Part shown: positions 1-5,233 of the stretch, piece after piece
How positions within the stretch are numbered: position 1 is the stretch's first letter
Layout: every line of letters starts with the position of its first letter
Source: Methanobacteriota archaeon
Lineage (GTDB): Archaea > Altiarchaeota > Altiarchaeia > IMC4 > QMZM01
Direction: 5' to 3'
DNA: 8,669 nt
Assembly: GCA_903930485.1 (NCBI GenBank)
Contig: CAIYYO010000268.1
Location: 1-8,669 of the forward strand
Notes under the pieces: model-generated
Database searches by the model: none
Told to the model about the DNA's origin: nothing
What the model saw: only the letters and a program-made list of their open reading frames with translations
Made by a program: the position numbers and the translations under genes

Positions 1-204
1 GGCAACCTCGACTCGGCCACGGGCGCGACGATCATGCAGCTTTTGATTGAGCTCAACAAAGACCACGGCAAGACGCTGGTCATGGTGACGCACGACCCCG
101 CGATAGCAAAAAAAGCGCACAGGACGGTCAGGATAAAAGACGGCAAACTTGAAGAAGACAAGAAAGGGGCACTTGTAGAAAACGGGAACGAGCACGGACA
201 ATGA
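1..204 (+). CDS. ABC transporter ATP-binding protein, C-terminal end (partial)
   Basis: The reading frame is open from the window edge to a TGA at 202-204, giving the last 67 residues of an ABC ATPase. Visible motifs are GNLDSATG (the D-loop that follows Walker B in the family) and VMVTHD (the H-loop histidine switch), then RIKDGKLEE, a typical end of the nucleotide-binding domain. GNLDS followed shortly by VTHD is usual in the MacB/LolD/FtsE-like branch, which drives lipoprotein or peptide export or envelope remodelling rather than nutrient import; that branch assignment is inference from a short fragment. Walker A and the signature motif lie outside the window. Its stop overlaps the ATG at 201 (ATGA), so it is probably co-transcribed with the lipoprotein gene that follows, whose product could be a partner of the transporter. 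Confidence 0.88.
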   Translation, partial: GNLDSATGATIMQLLIELNKDHGKTLVMVTHDPAIAKKAHRTVRIKDGKLEEDKKGALVENGNEHGQ

Positions 205-224
205 AAACTAATGGTGAATCAAAA

Positions 225-815
225 ATGAAAAACGAATTGCTCCTGGCAGGAGTTCTTTTGGCTTTGGCTATGCTATTTGTAGGATGCACTGGTCCCTCGA
301 ATCCGGGAGACCAGGGAATAGGAACGCAGGGTGACGTGCAGCAGCCGGCTGCGGGAGACCAGCAGCAGGGAGTCCAGAATCCCGATACTCAGTCGCAGGG
401 AGGCGGCCAGCAAGCAGGGCAGGCACGCGGACCTGCAGGCGATATCCAGGGACGCGGCGGACGCGGAGGAATGGGGCCGCAGTTCGCGCAAGCCTGCAAC
501 GGAAAGGCTTCCGGGGACGTATGCACAGTGACCTTCAGGAATCAGACCGTTAATGGCAAATGCTCGGACAGTAACGGCAATATGACCTGCTCTGTCAACA
601 ACACCGGAATGGGTCCACGACCCGGAGCCGGTCCGGGAGCCATGCCCGGAGGAGCAGCCTTCATCCAGGCCTGCCAGGGGAAAGCCGTAGGCGACGCATG
701 CACGCTTACGATGCGAAACCAGACCGTTGACGGCAAATGCGCGGAAAGGAACGGGAATATCTCGTGCACGCCCAACAACATGAACACAGGTCAAAGGCCC
801 CAGAACCGGAACTGA
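225..815 (+). CDS. Small lipoprotein with two tandem four-cysteine repeats
   Basis: This is a predicted secreted, lipid-anchored protein of unknown function. I chose ATG 225 because GGTGA at 213-217 lies 7 bases upstream and the protein then opens directly with a signal peptide, MKNELLLAG...LFVGC, with the lipobox Cys at residue 21. An in-frame ATG at 201, overlapping the upstream stop, would add eight polar residues. A Gly/Gln/Pro-rich linker follows, then two 40-residue repeats of the form ACxGK..GD.CT....NQTV.GKC....GN..C, with cysteines spaced 9, 13 and 9 apart in both copies. The spacing suggests two disulphides per repeat, which is inference. Similar ACxGK-GDxC units occur in exported proteins of other prokaryotes. 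N-x-S/T sequons (NQT, NMT, NNT, NQT, NIS) fit surface glycosylation. It probably shares an operon with the ABC ATPase before it. Confidence 0.85.
   Translation: MKNELLLAGVLLALAMLFVGCTGPSNPGDQGIGTQGDVQQPAAGDQQQGVQNPDTQSQGGGQQAGQARGPAGDIQGRGGRGGMGPQFAQACNGKASGDVCTVTFRNQTVNGKCSDSNGNMTCSVNNTGMGPRPGAGPGAMPGGAAFIQACQGKAVGDACTLTMRNQTVDGKCAERNGNISCTPNNMNTGQRPQNRN
483..779 (+). repeat. Internal tandem repeat encoding the two four-Cys units
   Basis: Two in-frame units at about 483-602 and 660-779 encode 40-residue repeats separated by a 19-residue Gly/Pro/Met-rich spacer. Both contain the string NQTV and the same Cys spacing (9, 13, 9). The DNA has diverged more than the protein pattern, so this is an old intragenic duplication. 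Confidence 0.7.
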
Positions 816-839
816 AGTTTAATCGAAATAAAGAATTCA

Positions 840-880
840 TCGAGGGGGTTGTCACCTGTCCCCCTCGACTTTTTATTTAT
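840..880 (+). terminator. Intrinsic-type terminator after the lipoprotein gene
   Basis: A perfect 9-bp stem (840-848 with 860-868, TCGAGGGGG/CCCCCTCGA) and an 11-base loop are followed at once by CTTTTTATTTATTT. It sits 25 bases past the lipoprotein stop. The T-rich tail also provides the probable TATA element of the next gene. Confidence 0.8.
870..880 (+). promoter_or_regulatory. Probable TATA region for the first SHOCT gene
   Basis: TTTTTATTTAT is centred about 28 bases before the ATG at 904, the distance expected if transcription starts at or next to the ATG. The bases between are A-rich and hold no ribosome-binding site, so a leaderless mRNA is likely. The element overlaps the terminator tail, which makes the call uncertain. 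Confidence 0.45.
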
Positions 881-903
881 TTCTAAAAAAGCAAGAAAAA
901 AAA

Positions 904-1134
904 ATGCCACCACAACTCGAGCCTCCTTTCGGGAGGGAAATGGTATTCGGGGTATTCCATCCATTCTTCGTATACACCATCATCATAGTCCTCGTGATTG
1001 CGCTGATATTCTTCTGGCTCGTCAGGAGCGCCGGGAAAAAAGAGACCGCCCTGGAGATCCTGAAAAAGAGATATGCGCGAGGAGAAATAGACCGGGACAA
1101 GTTTAACGAGATCAAGAAAGAGCTCGAAGGGTGA
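904..1134 (+). CDS. One-helix membrane protein with C-terminal SHOCT domain (copy S1)
   Basis: This 76-residue protein has three parts: a short Pro-rich N-terminus with FGREMVFG (residues 9-16), one hydrophobic helix (about 21-40, ending FFWLVR), and a C-terminal SHOCT domain (about 49-75) with the typical pattern LEILKKRYARGEID...F..IKKEL. SHOCT domains are short C-terminal segments thought to mediate oligomerisation or partner binding; the exact role is unknown. Two paralogues follow in the window, sharing the FHPF(F/Y)VY entry to the helix. The helix probably places the SHOCT domain in the cytoplasm, given the Arg/Lys that follow it, which is inference. The winged-helix gene starts 4 bases after its stop, so the two are probably one operon. 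Confidence 0.88.
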   Translation: MPPQLEPPFGREMVFGVFHPFFVYTIIIVLVIALIFFWLVRSAGKKETALEILKKRYARGEIDRDKFNEIKKELEG

Positions 1135-1138
1135 TGTA

Positions 1139-1549
1139 ATGGAAGTCTCAGAAACTCGCTTGGGGGTCGCCATCATCGCCGTCTTCGGGTTAGGGATATT
1201 GTTCTCAATACTGAACGGGTACTACATAGAGGATACTGGAGCCCCCTTGCCCCTTGAGATATATGGGATGACGGCTGCGGCGATGGCCGTCGGAGCGCTC
1301 ATTGTAATGCTCTTCCAGTGGAAGATAAGCCAGAAACAGCTTTACAGGATTCTGAAGGTGCTGCCAGAGGACGAACGGGTCATTGTCGAACTTCTTGTGA
1401 AAGAGAAGAGGATGGAGCAAAACTTTCTGGTGGCCGAGAGCGGCCTGTCGAAGGTCCGAGTGTCCCGGACGCTTTCCAAACTCGAACAAAGGAAGATTAT
1501 CGAGAAAAAGCCTCTCGGAAACACGAATTTGGTCAAGTTGACAATCTGA
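1139..1549 (+). CDS. Membrane-anchored winged-helix transcription regulator (R)
   Basis: The 136-residue product has two predicted membrane helices (about 8-28 and 42-60) followed by a cytosolic winged-helix domain (about 75-136). The DNA-binding part reads DERVIVELLVKEKRMEQ..., then GLSKVRVSRTLSKLEQR as the likely helix-turn-helix, then a wing ending NLVKLTI. This architecture resembles archaeal membrane-bound MarR/DUF7343-like regulators, which are thought to link an envelope signal to transcription. GGGTGA at 1129-1134 is a good ribosome-binding site and overlaps the S1 stop, so translation is probably coupled to S1. The first GTTTCA element of the next promoter starts 10 bases after this gene, making R the obvious candidate to bind it; that link is inference from position only. 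Confidence 0.85.
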   Translation: MEVSETRLGVAIIAVFGLGILFSILNGYYIEDTGAPLPLEIYGMTAAAMAVGALIVMLFQWKISQKQLYRILKVLPEDERVIVELLVKEKRMEQNFLVAESGLSKVRVSRTLSKLEQRKIIEKKPLGNTNLVKLTI

Positions 1550-1558
1550 AAATCAGTA

Positions 1559-1621
1559 GTTTCACTTTTTGCAACGGTTGTTTCAGTCAATGATATAGCT
1601 GGTTTCATCCATTATTCTTGC
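1559..1621 (+). promoter_or_regulatory. Promoter of D1 with three phased GTTTCA elements
   Basis: GTTTCA occurs at 1559-1564, 1580-1585 and 1602-1607, in steps of 21 and 22 bases, or about two helical turns. A TATA-like GATATAGC (1592-1599) is centred about 26 bases before ATG 1622, between the second and third elements, with no ribosome-binding site, so a leaderless start is likely. Sites flanking a TATA box are typical of archaeal repressor operators. The same layout precedes D2. Confidence 0.75.
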
Positions 1622-2116
1622 ATGGAAAACAACAAAAAAAGCGGGCTTTCAGCCTTGACGGTTTATTCCGTGAAAGAAATCGTAACCATGCGGGTGGTGT
1701 CGGAGTCCCTGCCCGGGGCCGGGAAGAGGGACGAGTTATGCGATGACGCGGCCACGGCCGAGATGAAGGAATCGGTGAGGACAGGGCTTATCGAACAGCT
1801 TAGCCTGTCACAGGGCGCCTCGGACGAAGACATACGCCGGGCATTGAACGCAAAGAGGGAGGAAAAGCACGCAGCGATAGATGCCGCCGTCGAATCCGGC
1901 GACTATGAAGCCTGGAGAGATTGTATCAGAGAGACGAGAATAGGCCGGGATATAGCTTCCGTCGTCACCAAGAACAAATTCCAGAGATACCGGGAGATGC
2001 AGGAGAGCCTACAGAAGGCCAAGGATATCGCCGAAGAGCTGGGACTGCCGCCGCTGGACAGGTACAGCAGCGGTAAGGGGCACGTATACCGGGCAAGCAC
2101 TCTTGAAGAATTTTAG
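1622..2116 (+). CDS. DYxxW-repeat family protein, no clear signal peptide (D1)
   Basis: This is a 164-residue protein of unknown function and a clear paralogue of the gene at 2439. The shared part runs from about residue 48 to 141: a helical segment (IEQLSLSQGASDEDIRRAL), the motif AAVESGDYEAW (D94, Y95, W98), a V(T/I)..KF block near 115-120, and a C-terminal helix ending AEELGL. Similar AI..GDY.AW motifs occur in small exported proteins of archaea and bacteria. Unlike D2, the N-terminus begins MENNKKSGLSA but then lacks a hydrophobic stretch (Lys 18, Glu 19, Arg 24 interrupt it), and neither other frame restores one. It has no N-x-S/T sequon. It may therefore be cytosolic, or a copy that has lost its export signal. 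S2 begins 11 bases after its stop. Confidence 0.8.
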   Translation: MENNKKSGLSALTVYSVKEIVTMRVVSESLPGAGKRDELCDDAATAEMKESVRTGLIEQLSLSQGASDEDIRRALNAKREEKHAAIDAAVESGDYEAWRDCIRETRIGRDIASVVTKNKFQRYREMQESLQKAKDIAEELGLPPLDRYSSGKGHVYRASTLEEF

Positions 2117-2127
2117 ATCCGCCTGAT

Positions 2128-2355
2128 ATGGAAATCGAGATAATAGAGATTCCTCTCGAACACAACATGGTATTCGGTTTATTCCATCCATTTTACGTTT
2201 ACTCCATTTTAATAGTCCTTGTGATGGCGGTCATTTTCTACTGGCTTATAAGGAGCATCCATGAAAAAGACACCCCTGTCGACATACTGGAGAAGAGATA
2301 CGCCCTGGGAGAGATCGATAAGGAAACGTTCCGGCAGATGAAGAAAGACTGCTGA
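2128..2355 (+). CDS. One-helix membrane protein with SHOCT domain (copy S2)
   Basis: This 75-residue paralogue of S1 and S3 has the same order: N-terminus, FGLFHPFYVY, one hydrophobic helix (about 22-41, ending FYWLIR), then a SHOCT domain with VDILEKRYALGEIDKETF. Its N-terminus (MEIEIIEIPLEHN) differs from the Pro-rich start of S1 and S3 and is one residue longer. ATG 2128 is preferred over ATG 2167 because it preserves the length before the helix. No ribosome-binding site is evident, and it lies 11 bases behind D1, so expression is probably by readthrough from the D1 promoter. It is the most divergent of the three copies. The function is unknown; the D1-S2 pairing suggests the two proteins act together. 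Confidence 0.85.
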   Translation: MEIEIIEIPLEHNMVFGLFHPFYVYSILIVLVMAVIFYWLIRSIHEKDTPVDILEKRYALGEIDKETFRQMKKDC

Positions 2356-2374
2356 GAATGAGCCTGTAAGCCGT

Positions 2375-2438
2375 GTTTCACATTTTGAGCCGGTTGTTTC
2401 ATAAGAAAATATAGCTGGTTTCATCCATTAATCTTCTC
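2375..2438 (+). promoter_or_regulatory. Promoter of D2 with three phased GTTTCA elements
   Basis: GTTTCA occurs at 2375-2380, 2396-2401 and 2418-2423, with the same 21- and 22-base steps as before D1. A TATA-like AATATAGC (2408-2415) is centred about 27 bases before ATG 2439. A 22-base block covering the TATA core and third element (2409-2430) is identical to 1593-1614. Between the first and second elements the two copies differ, so the motif, not only recent descent, appears conserved. Confidence 0.75.
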
Positions 2439-3014
2439 ATGGAAAAACAAAAAAAGTTCGGGCTATCCGCATGGGCCGTCCTGGCAGTCCTGTTTTTGGC
2501 AGGGGCTGTGACGGCTTATATGGCGGATGCCCCGGGGAATATGACTAGAGGCGGAAGAGGATATATGGGGCTGTGGGGCGGTATAATGGGGGCGCAAAAC
2601 CTTTCAGATCTTAACCTGCCTGCGAACGCGACGAGAGCGCAGGTGAGAGAAGCTGTAAAAGAAAAGACCATAACCCAGCTTGGCCTGCCCTCGAACGCGA
2701 CGAATGCCGAGATAAACGCAGCACTGCAAAAGAAAGCCAACGAGACGCAGACGCAGATAGATGCCGCGATATCCTCGGGAGACTACGCAGGATGGAAGGC
2801 GCTCGTCGAGCAGGCCCCCAGGGGTACGCAACTGACCGCCATCATAACGCAGGACAAGTTCCCGAAGTATGTGGAACTGTACCAGGCCGAGAAGAACGTC
2901 AGATCCTTGAGCCAGAAGCTTGGACTAAACGGCTTCAAGGCGGGAGGCTGCGGAGGCAGGGGAAGGATGGGCGGGAAGATGATGAACCTTCCGGCAAATG
3001 AGCTAAACGAATGA
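2439..3014 (+). CDS. Exported DYxxW family protein (D2)
   Basis: This 191-residue protein of unknown function has a clear export signal or membrane anchor: MEKQKKFG, then a hydrophobic run at about 9-27 ending VTAYMADA. The mature part holds a Gly/Met-rich segment (38-52), helical units around LNLPANATRAQVREAV and LGLPSNATNAEINAAL, the GDYAGW motif (D115, Y116, W119), a conserved IITQDKFPKY block (135-144), and a Gly-rich tail with a single Cys (GGCGGRGRMGG). Five N-x-S/T sequons (N34, N54, N63, N86, N101) suggest an extracytoplasmic, glycosylated protein. It is the exported counterpart of D1. It has its own GTTTCA promoter and is closed by a terminator before S3. Confidence 0.85.
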   Translation: MEKQKKFGLSAWAVLAVLFLAGAVTAYMADAPGNMTRGGRGYMGLWGGIMGAQNLSDLNLPANATRAQVREAVKEKTITQLGLPSNATNAEINAALQKKANETQTQIDAAISSGDYAGWKALVEQAPRGTQLTAIITQDKFPKYVELYQAEKNVRSLSQKLGLNGFKAGGCGGRGRMGGKMMNLPANELNE

Positions 3015-3021
3015 TTTTTTT

Positions 3022-3063
3022 CCGGGGAGGAATACAAAACTCCCTCGATATTTCATTTTTTTT
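3022..3063 (+). terminator. Hairpin plus oligo-T after D2
   Basis: GGGGAG (3024-3029) pairs with CTCCCT (3040-3045), five Watson-Crick pairs plus a G-U. It is followed by CGATATTTC and eight Ts (3056-3063). It matches the terminator before S1 in placement and in the CCCTCGA-T-rich tail, and lies directly upstream of S3. Confidence 0.65.
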
Positions 3064-3066
3064 AAA

Positions 3067-3297
3067 ATGGCCCCACCAATCGAACCCCCGTTCGGACGGG
3101 AGATGATATTCGGATTATTCCATCCCTTCTTCGTCTATACCATCATCGTCGTTCTAGGGATAGCGATCATTTTCTACTGGCTCATCAGGCGTGCGGGAAT
3201 GAAGGACACCGCTCTGGAAATACTCAAGAAGAGATACGCTGGGGGAGAGATAGACACCGAAACGTACAAAACTATGAAGGAGGAGCTTTCGGAATAA
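3067..3297 (+). CDS. One-helix membrane protein with SHOCT domain (copy S3)
   Basis: This 76-residue protein is the closest paralogue of S1. The N-terminus is MAPPIEPPFGREMIFG against MPPQLEPPFGREMVFG in S1, followed by FHPFFVYTII, a helix at about 21-40 ending FYWLIR, and a SHOCT domain with ALEILKKRYAGGEIDTETY. The start is fixed by this similarity. There is no ribosome-binding site; the ATG sits 3 bases after the T-run that ends D2, so it is either read through from D2 or started from a promoter buried in the T-rich region. As in S1, a hairpin terminator stands immediately before the gene, so terminator plus SHOCT gene seem to have been copied as one unit. Confidence 0.86.
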   Translation: MAPPIEPPFGREMIFGLFHPFFVYTIIVVLGIAIIFYWLIRRAGMKDTALEILKKRYAGGEIDTETYKTMKEELSE

Positions 3298-3304
3298 GAG
3301 TTAG

Positions 3305-3312
3305 TTTTTTAT
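3305..3312 (+). promoter_or_regulatory. TATA box for the DUF362-ferredoxin gene
   Basis: TTTTTTAT is centred about 26 bases before ATG 3335 and there is no ribosome-binding site between them, so a leaderless transcript is likely. It may also act as an oligo-T stop for S3. Confidence 0.5.
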
Positions 3313-3334
3313 CCGCGTCGCCCGAATAACTAAC

Positions 3335-4456
3335 ATGGCACCTTCGGTAGCATTGGTCAAATGCTCTACATACGATGAAGGCACAGTGGAGGAATCCGTA
3401 TCGCGCGCGCTAGACCTTCTCGGAGGCATCGGGAAATACGTGAAAAAAGGCGACAGAGTCCTGCTTAAGATAAACCTATTGTCTGCCTCCGCTCCAGAGA
3501 ATGCGATAACCACGCATCCTTTGGTCGTTGAGGCCGTCGTGAAACAGGTCCAGTCAGCCGGGGGCATTCCGGTGATCGGAGACAGCCCGGGCGGCCCGTT
3601 CAACCGGAAGATGCTGGAAAACGCCTACGAAAAATCCGGCATGAAAGCCGTTGCCGAAGAGACCGGCGCGGTCCTGAATTACAATACCGGGTCGAAAACC
3701 GTTTCGAATCCTGGAGGGAAGCTGATAAAAAAACTGGACGTCATAAAACTCCTCGACGACGTAGACGTCATCATCACTTTGCCCAAGCTGAAAACCCACA
3801 TTTTCACGAAATTCACGGGCTCGACGAAGATACTCTTCGGGGTCGTCCCAGGACTGACAAAGCCAGCATACCACCTGAAGTTCCAGGACGTCGGATTGTT
3901 CTCGGACATGCTCCTAGATATACTTGCATACGTTAAACCCACGCTGTCCATCATGGACGGCGTCATAGGGATCGAAGGAGACGGCCCGGGCGCGCAAGGC
4001 GATCCAAAGAAGGCAGGATTTATTCTGGCGAGCCAGGATTCGGTAGCCCTAGACGTAGTCGCTACGACTCTGATAGGCATGAATCCTATGGAGGTCCCGA
4101 TAATTAAGCGGGCCGTAGAACGCGGTATGGCGACCGGCAGCGTGAACGATATAACCGTTCTCGGGGAAAGGATCGACGACATGAAAGTGTCTTTCAAGAA
4201 GCCTTCGGGCAATGGAAGCCCGCTCAACACCGTGATGTCGAGCAAGATCATGCGCCGCATTTTTTTAAAAGCCGCCGTGCCGTACCCGGTCGCGGACAAG
4301 AAATGCGTTCGATGCGGCATATGCAGGCAGAACTGTCCGGCCGGCGCGATCACCATAACCGACAAGGCGCGCATGGATTACTCCAAATGCATAAGGTGCT
4401 ACTGCTGCCACGAGCTCTGCCCGCACAAGGCGATAAGGCTGAAAAGGCTTCTGTGA
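3335..4456 (+). CDS. DUF362 protein with C-terminal 2[4Fe-4S] ferredoxin domain
   Basis: This 373-residue protein has a DUF362 domain over most of its length (about 5-290), recognisable by GDRVLLKINLLS, the GGIPVIGDSPGGP block, LPKLKTHIFTKFTGSTKILFG, and MDGVIGIEGDGPGAQGDPKKAG with VALDVVA following. The C-terminus is a bacterial-type ferredoxin: C324-x2-C327-x2-C330-x3-C334-P and C352-x2-C355-x2-C358-x3-C362-P, enough for two [4Fe-4S] clusters, with an extra Cys 357. No signal peptide or membrane helix is seen, so it is probably cytosolic. DUF362 proteins with ferredoxin tails are widespread in anaerobes and are presumed electron carriers or redox enzymes; the substrate is unknown. Length and motifs look intact. 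It stands alone with its own promoter and suggests an anaerobic lifestyle. Confidence 0.92.
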   Translation: MAPSVALVKCSTYDEGTVEESVSRALDLLGGIGKYVKKGDRVLLKINLLSASAPENAITTHPLVVEAVVKQVQSAGGIPVIGDSPGGPFNRKMLENAYEKSGMKAVAEETGAVLNYNTGSKTVSNPGGKLIKKLDVIKLLDDVDVIITLPKLKTHIFTKFTGSTKILFGVVPGLTKPAYHLKFQDVGLFSDMLLDILAYVKPTLSIMDGVIGIEGDGPGAQGDPKKAGFILASQDSVALDVVATTLIGMNPMEVPIIKRAVERGMATGSVNDITVLGERIDDMKVSFKKPSGNGSPLNTVMSSKIMRRIFLKAAVPYPVADKKCVRCGICRQNCPAGAITITDKARMDYSKCIRCYCCHELCPHKAIRLKRLL

Positions 4457-4458
4457 CG

Positions 4459-4467
4459 ATTATTAAG
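4459..4467 (+). promoter_or_regulatory. Probable TATA box of zinc-ribbon cassette A
   Basis: ATTATTAAG lies about 26 bases before ATTAACTGG (4489), where similarity with the second cassette begins. The second cassette has a TATA-like element at the same distance, so transcription probably starts near 4489. Confidence 0.5.
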
Positions 4468-4488
4468 CATCGAGTCTACTATTATTAC

Positions 4489-4641
4489 ATTAACTGGTGG
4501 ATGATATTTAGAAGACAGAATCGCTTTCTATAAGGCATGGAATCCCTTACGGGATTCCAGAATACGTATCACTGAACGATGCCTGAAAGTTTTTTTGAAG
4601 GATTCTATTTGATCGCCAGCGAAACATAAAGGAGGTAAAAA
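4489..4641 (+). promoter_or_regulatory. Structured 5' leader A of the zinc-ribbon gene (candidate cis-regulatory RNA)
   Basis: This 153-base untranslated region is repeated before the second zinc-ribbon gene. It opens with ATTAACTGGTG. Hairpin P1 pairs TAGAAG (4509-4514) with TTTCTA (4525-4530). P2 is a 9-bp perfect stem, TGGAATCCC/GGGATTCCA (4538-4546 with 4551-4559), with loop TTAC. P3 pairs GTATC (4566-4570) with GATGC (4578-4582) and is followed directly by CTGAAAG. A 21-base segment (4619-4639) containing GGAGGT is identical in both copies. GGAGGT (4631-4636) lies 5 bases before the ATG, in contrast to the apparently leaderless genes nearby. I do not recognise it as a known riboswitch class. 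Confidence 0.7.
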
Positions 4642-4803
4642 ATGGCGTACGGAGATAAAGACGGATACGCAGACCGGGAAATGCACAAGATAAAGTGCTC
4701 GGACTGCGGTCAGGAAGCGGAAGTTCCCTTCAAGCCGTCAGGCGACAGGCCGGTTTATTGCAAGGACTGCTACCAGAAGCACAGACCACCGAGAAGATAC
4801 TAA
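4642..4803 (+). CDS. CxxC-x17-CxxC zinc-ribbon protein (copy A)
   Basis: This 53-residue protein is preceded by the strongest ribosome-binding site in the window. After MAYGDKDGYADREMHK come two metal-binding knuckles, C19-x2-C22 and C40-x2-C43, separated by 17 residues that include EVPFKPSGDRPVYC. The tail is basic (YQKHRPPRRY). This is the small CxxC-x17-CxxC zinc-ribbon type found in archaea and bacteria, also seen as an extension of other proteins. The basic tail and family behaviour suggest nucleic-acid or ribonucleoprotein binding, but the target is unknown. It is 42 of 53 residues identical to the copy at 6740, all four cysteines included. A long leader with an exposed strong site is the layout of cold-shock genes; that comparison is inference. 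Confidence 0.88.
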   Translation: MAYGDKDGYADREMHKIKCSDCGQEAEVPFKPSGDRPVYCKDCYQKHRPPRRY

Positions 4804-4827
4804 ATCGATATTCTTCTCAACGGTTCA

Positions 4828-4856
4828 TTATTTTTTTTATTTTTTATTTTTTTTTG
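4828..4856 (+). terminator. Oligo-T terminator after zinc-ribbon copy A
   Basis: Three near-continuous T runs (about 8, 6 and 9 Ts) start 25 bases after the stop, the usual archaeal termination signal. A similar tract follows copy B, in both cases after a GGTT. It is convergent with the minus-strand response-regulator remnant. Confidence 0.7.
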
Positions 4857-4861
4857 GTTCA

Positions 4862-5229
4862 TCAGCCCAGGATCTTTCTCACTTTCTCGATCAATTCGTC
4901 GGACGTGAACGGCTTTATGATGTAGTCCGAGACGCCGTGCTCCGTGAGCTTCTTCTTCTTTTCCCCGGAGACGTCGAGGACGGTCAGGAACGCGACCTTT
5001 ATGCTTTTGTCTTTTTTCCGGAGCTTTTCGAAGAAATCCCAGCCGCTCATGCCCGGAAGCAAAACGTCGATAAGGACGAGATCAGCTTCTCCTTGTCAAG
5101 GAACACGAGACCTGATTCGCCGCATTCAGCGAGCATCACTTCGTAACCTGCCCCTGTAAGGATTTCCTTCACGAGGTTCCGAGTAAAAACCTCATCCTCG
5201 ATATAAAGGATCTTTTTGGCTACGTTAAT
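4862..5229 (-). pseudogene. Single-domain response regulator (receiver), frameshifted and without a normal start
   Basis: On the minus strand, two frames together spell a complete CheY-like receiver of about 120 residues. The 5' frame reads VAKKILYIEDEVFTRNLV...GYEVMLAECGESG...FLDKEK and then stops. The other frame continues ADLVLIDVLLPGMSGWDFFEKL...VAFLTVLD...GVSDYIIKPFTSDELIEKV. The acidic pocket (IEDE), phospho-acceptor Asp (LIDVLLPG), Thr (FLT) and Lys (YIIKPF) are all present. The frames join near 5086-5089, where GAGAAGCT lacks one base, most simply an A from an AAA run. The N-terminal frame also has no ATG, GTG or TTG before the domain; the codon before AKK is GTA. It follows the flavoprotein gene by a few bases. 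Decay or assembly error are both possible. No output domain is present. Confidence 0.8.
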
Positions 5230-5233
5230 TATT

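Noticed and set aside
201..224. ATG 201 as the start of the small lipoprotein.
   Set aside because: It overlaps the upstream stop neatly but has a poor ribosome-binding site and adds polar residues before the signal peptide; ATG 225 has GGTGA seven bases away. It is not fully excluded.
273..794. Long minus-strand open frame inside the lipoprotein gene.
   Set aside because: It mirrors the high-GC plus-strand gene and has no recognisable motif or promoter.
1559..2423. GTTTCA elements as a CRISPR array or mobile-element ends.
   Set aside because: Six-base motifs with 15-16-base gaps around TATA boxes are too short for CRISPR repeats, and there are no cas or transposase genes or target-site duplications.
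3679..4374. 231-codon minus-strand open frame inside the DUF362 gene.
   Set aside because: It lies entirely within a gene with clear family motifs in the other strand and is a shadow of its codon bias.
4303..4533. Plus-strand 76-codon frame across the DUF362 end and the promoter of cassette A.
   Set aside because: It is out of frame with the ferredoxin domain and has no signals of its own.
4538..4596. Hairpin P2 or P3 plus the seven Ts of leader A as an attenuator.
   Set aside because: The Ts do not follow P2 directly, and leader B has TCCTTT at this place, so a terminator is not conserved. Attenuation in copy A alone remains possible.
4944..5159. Plus-strand open frames opposite the response regulator.
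   Set aside because: The minus strand carries all receiver motifs; the plus frames are shadows.
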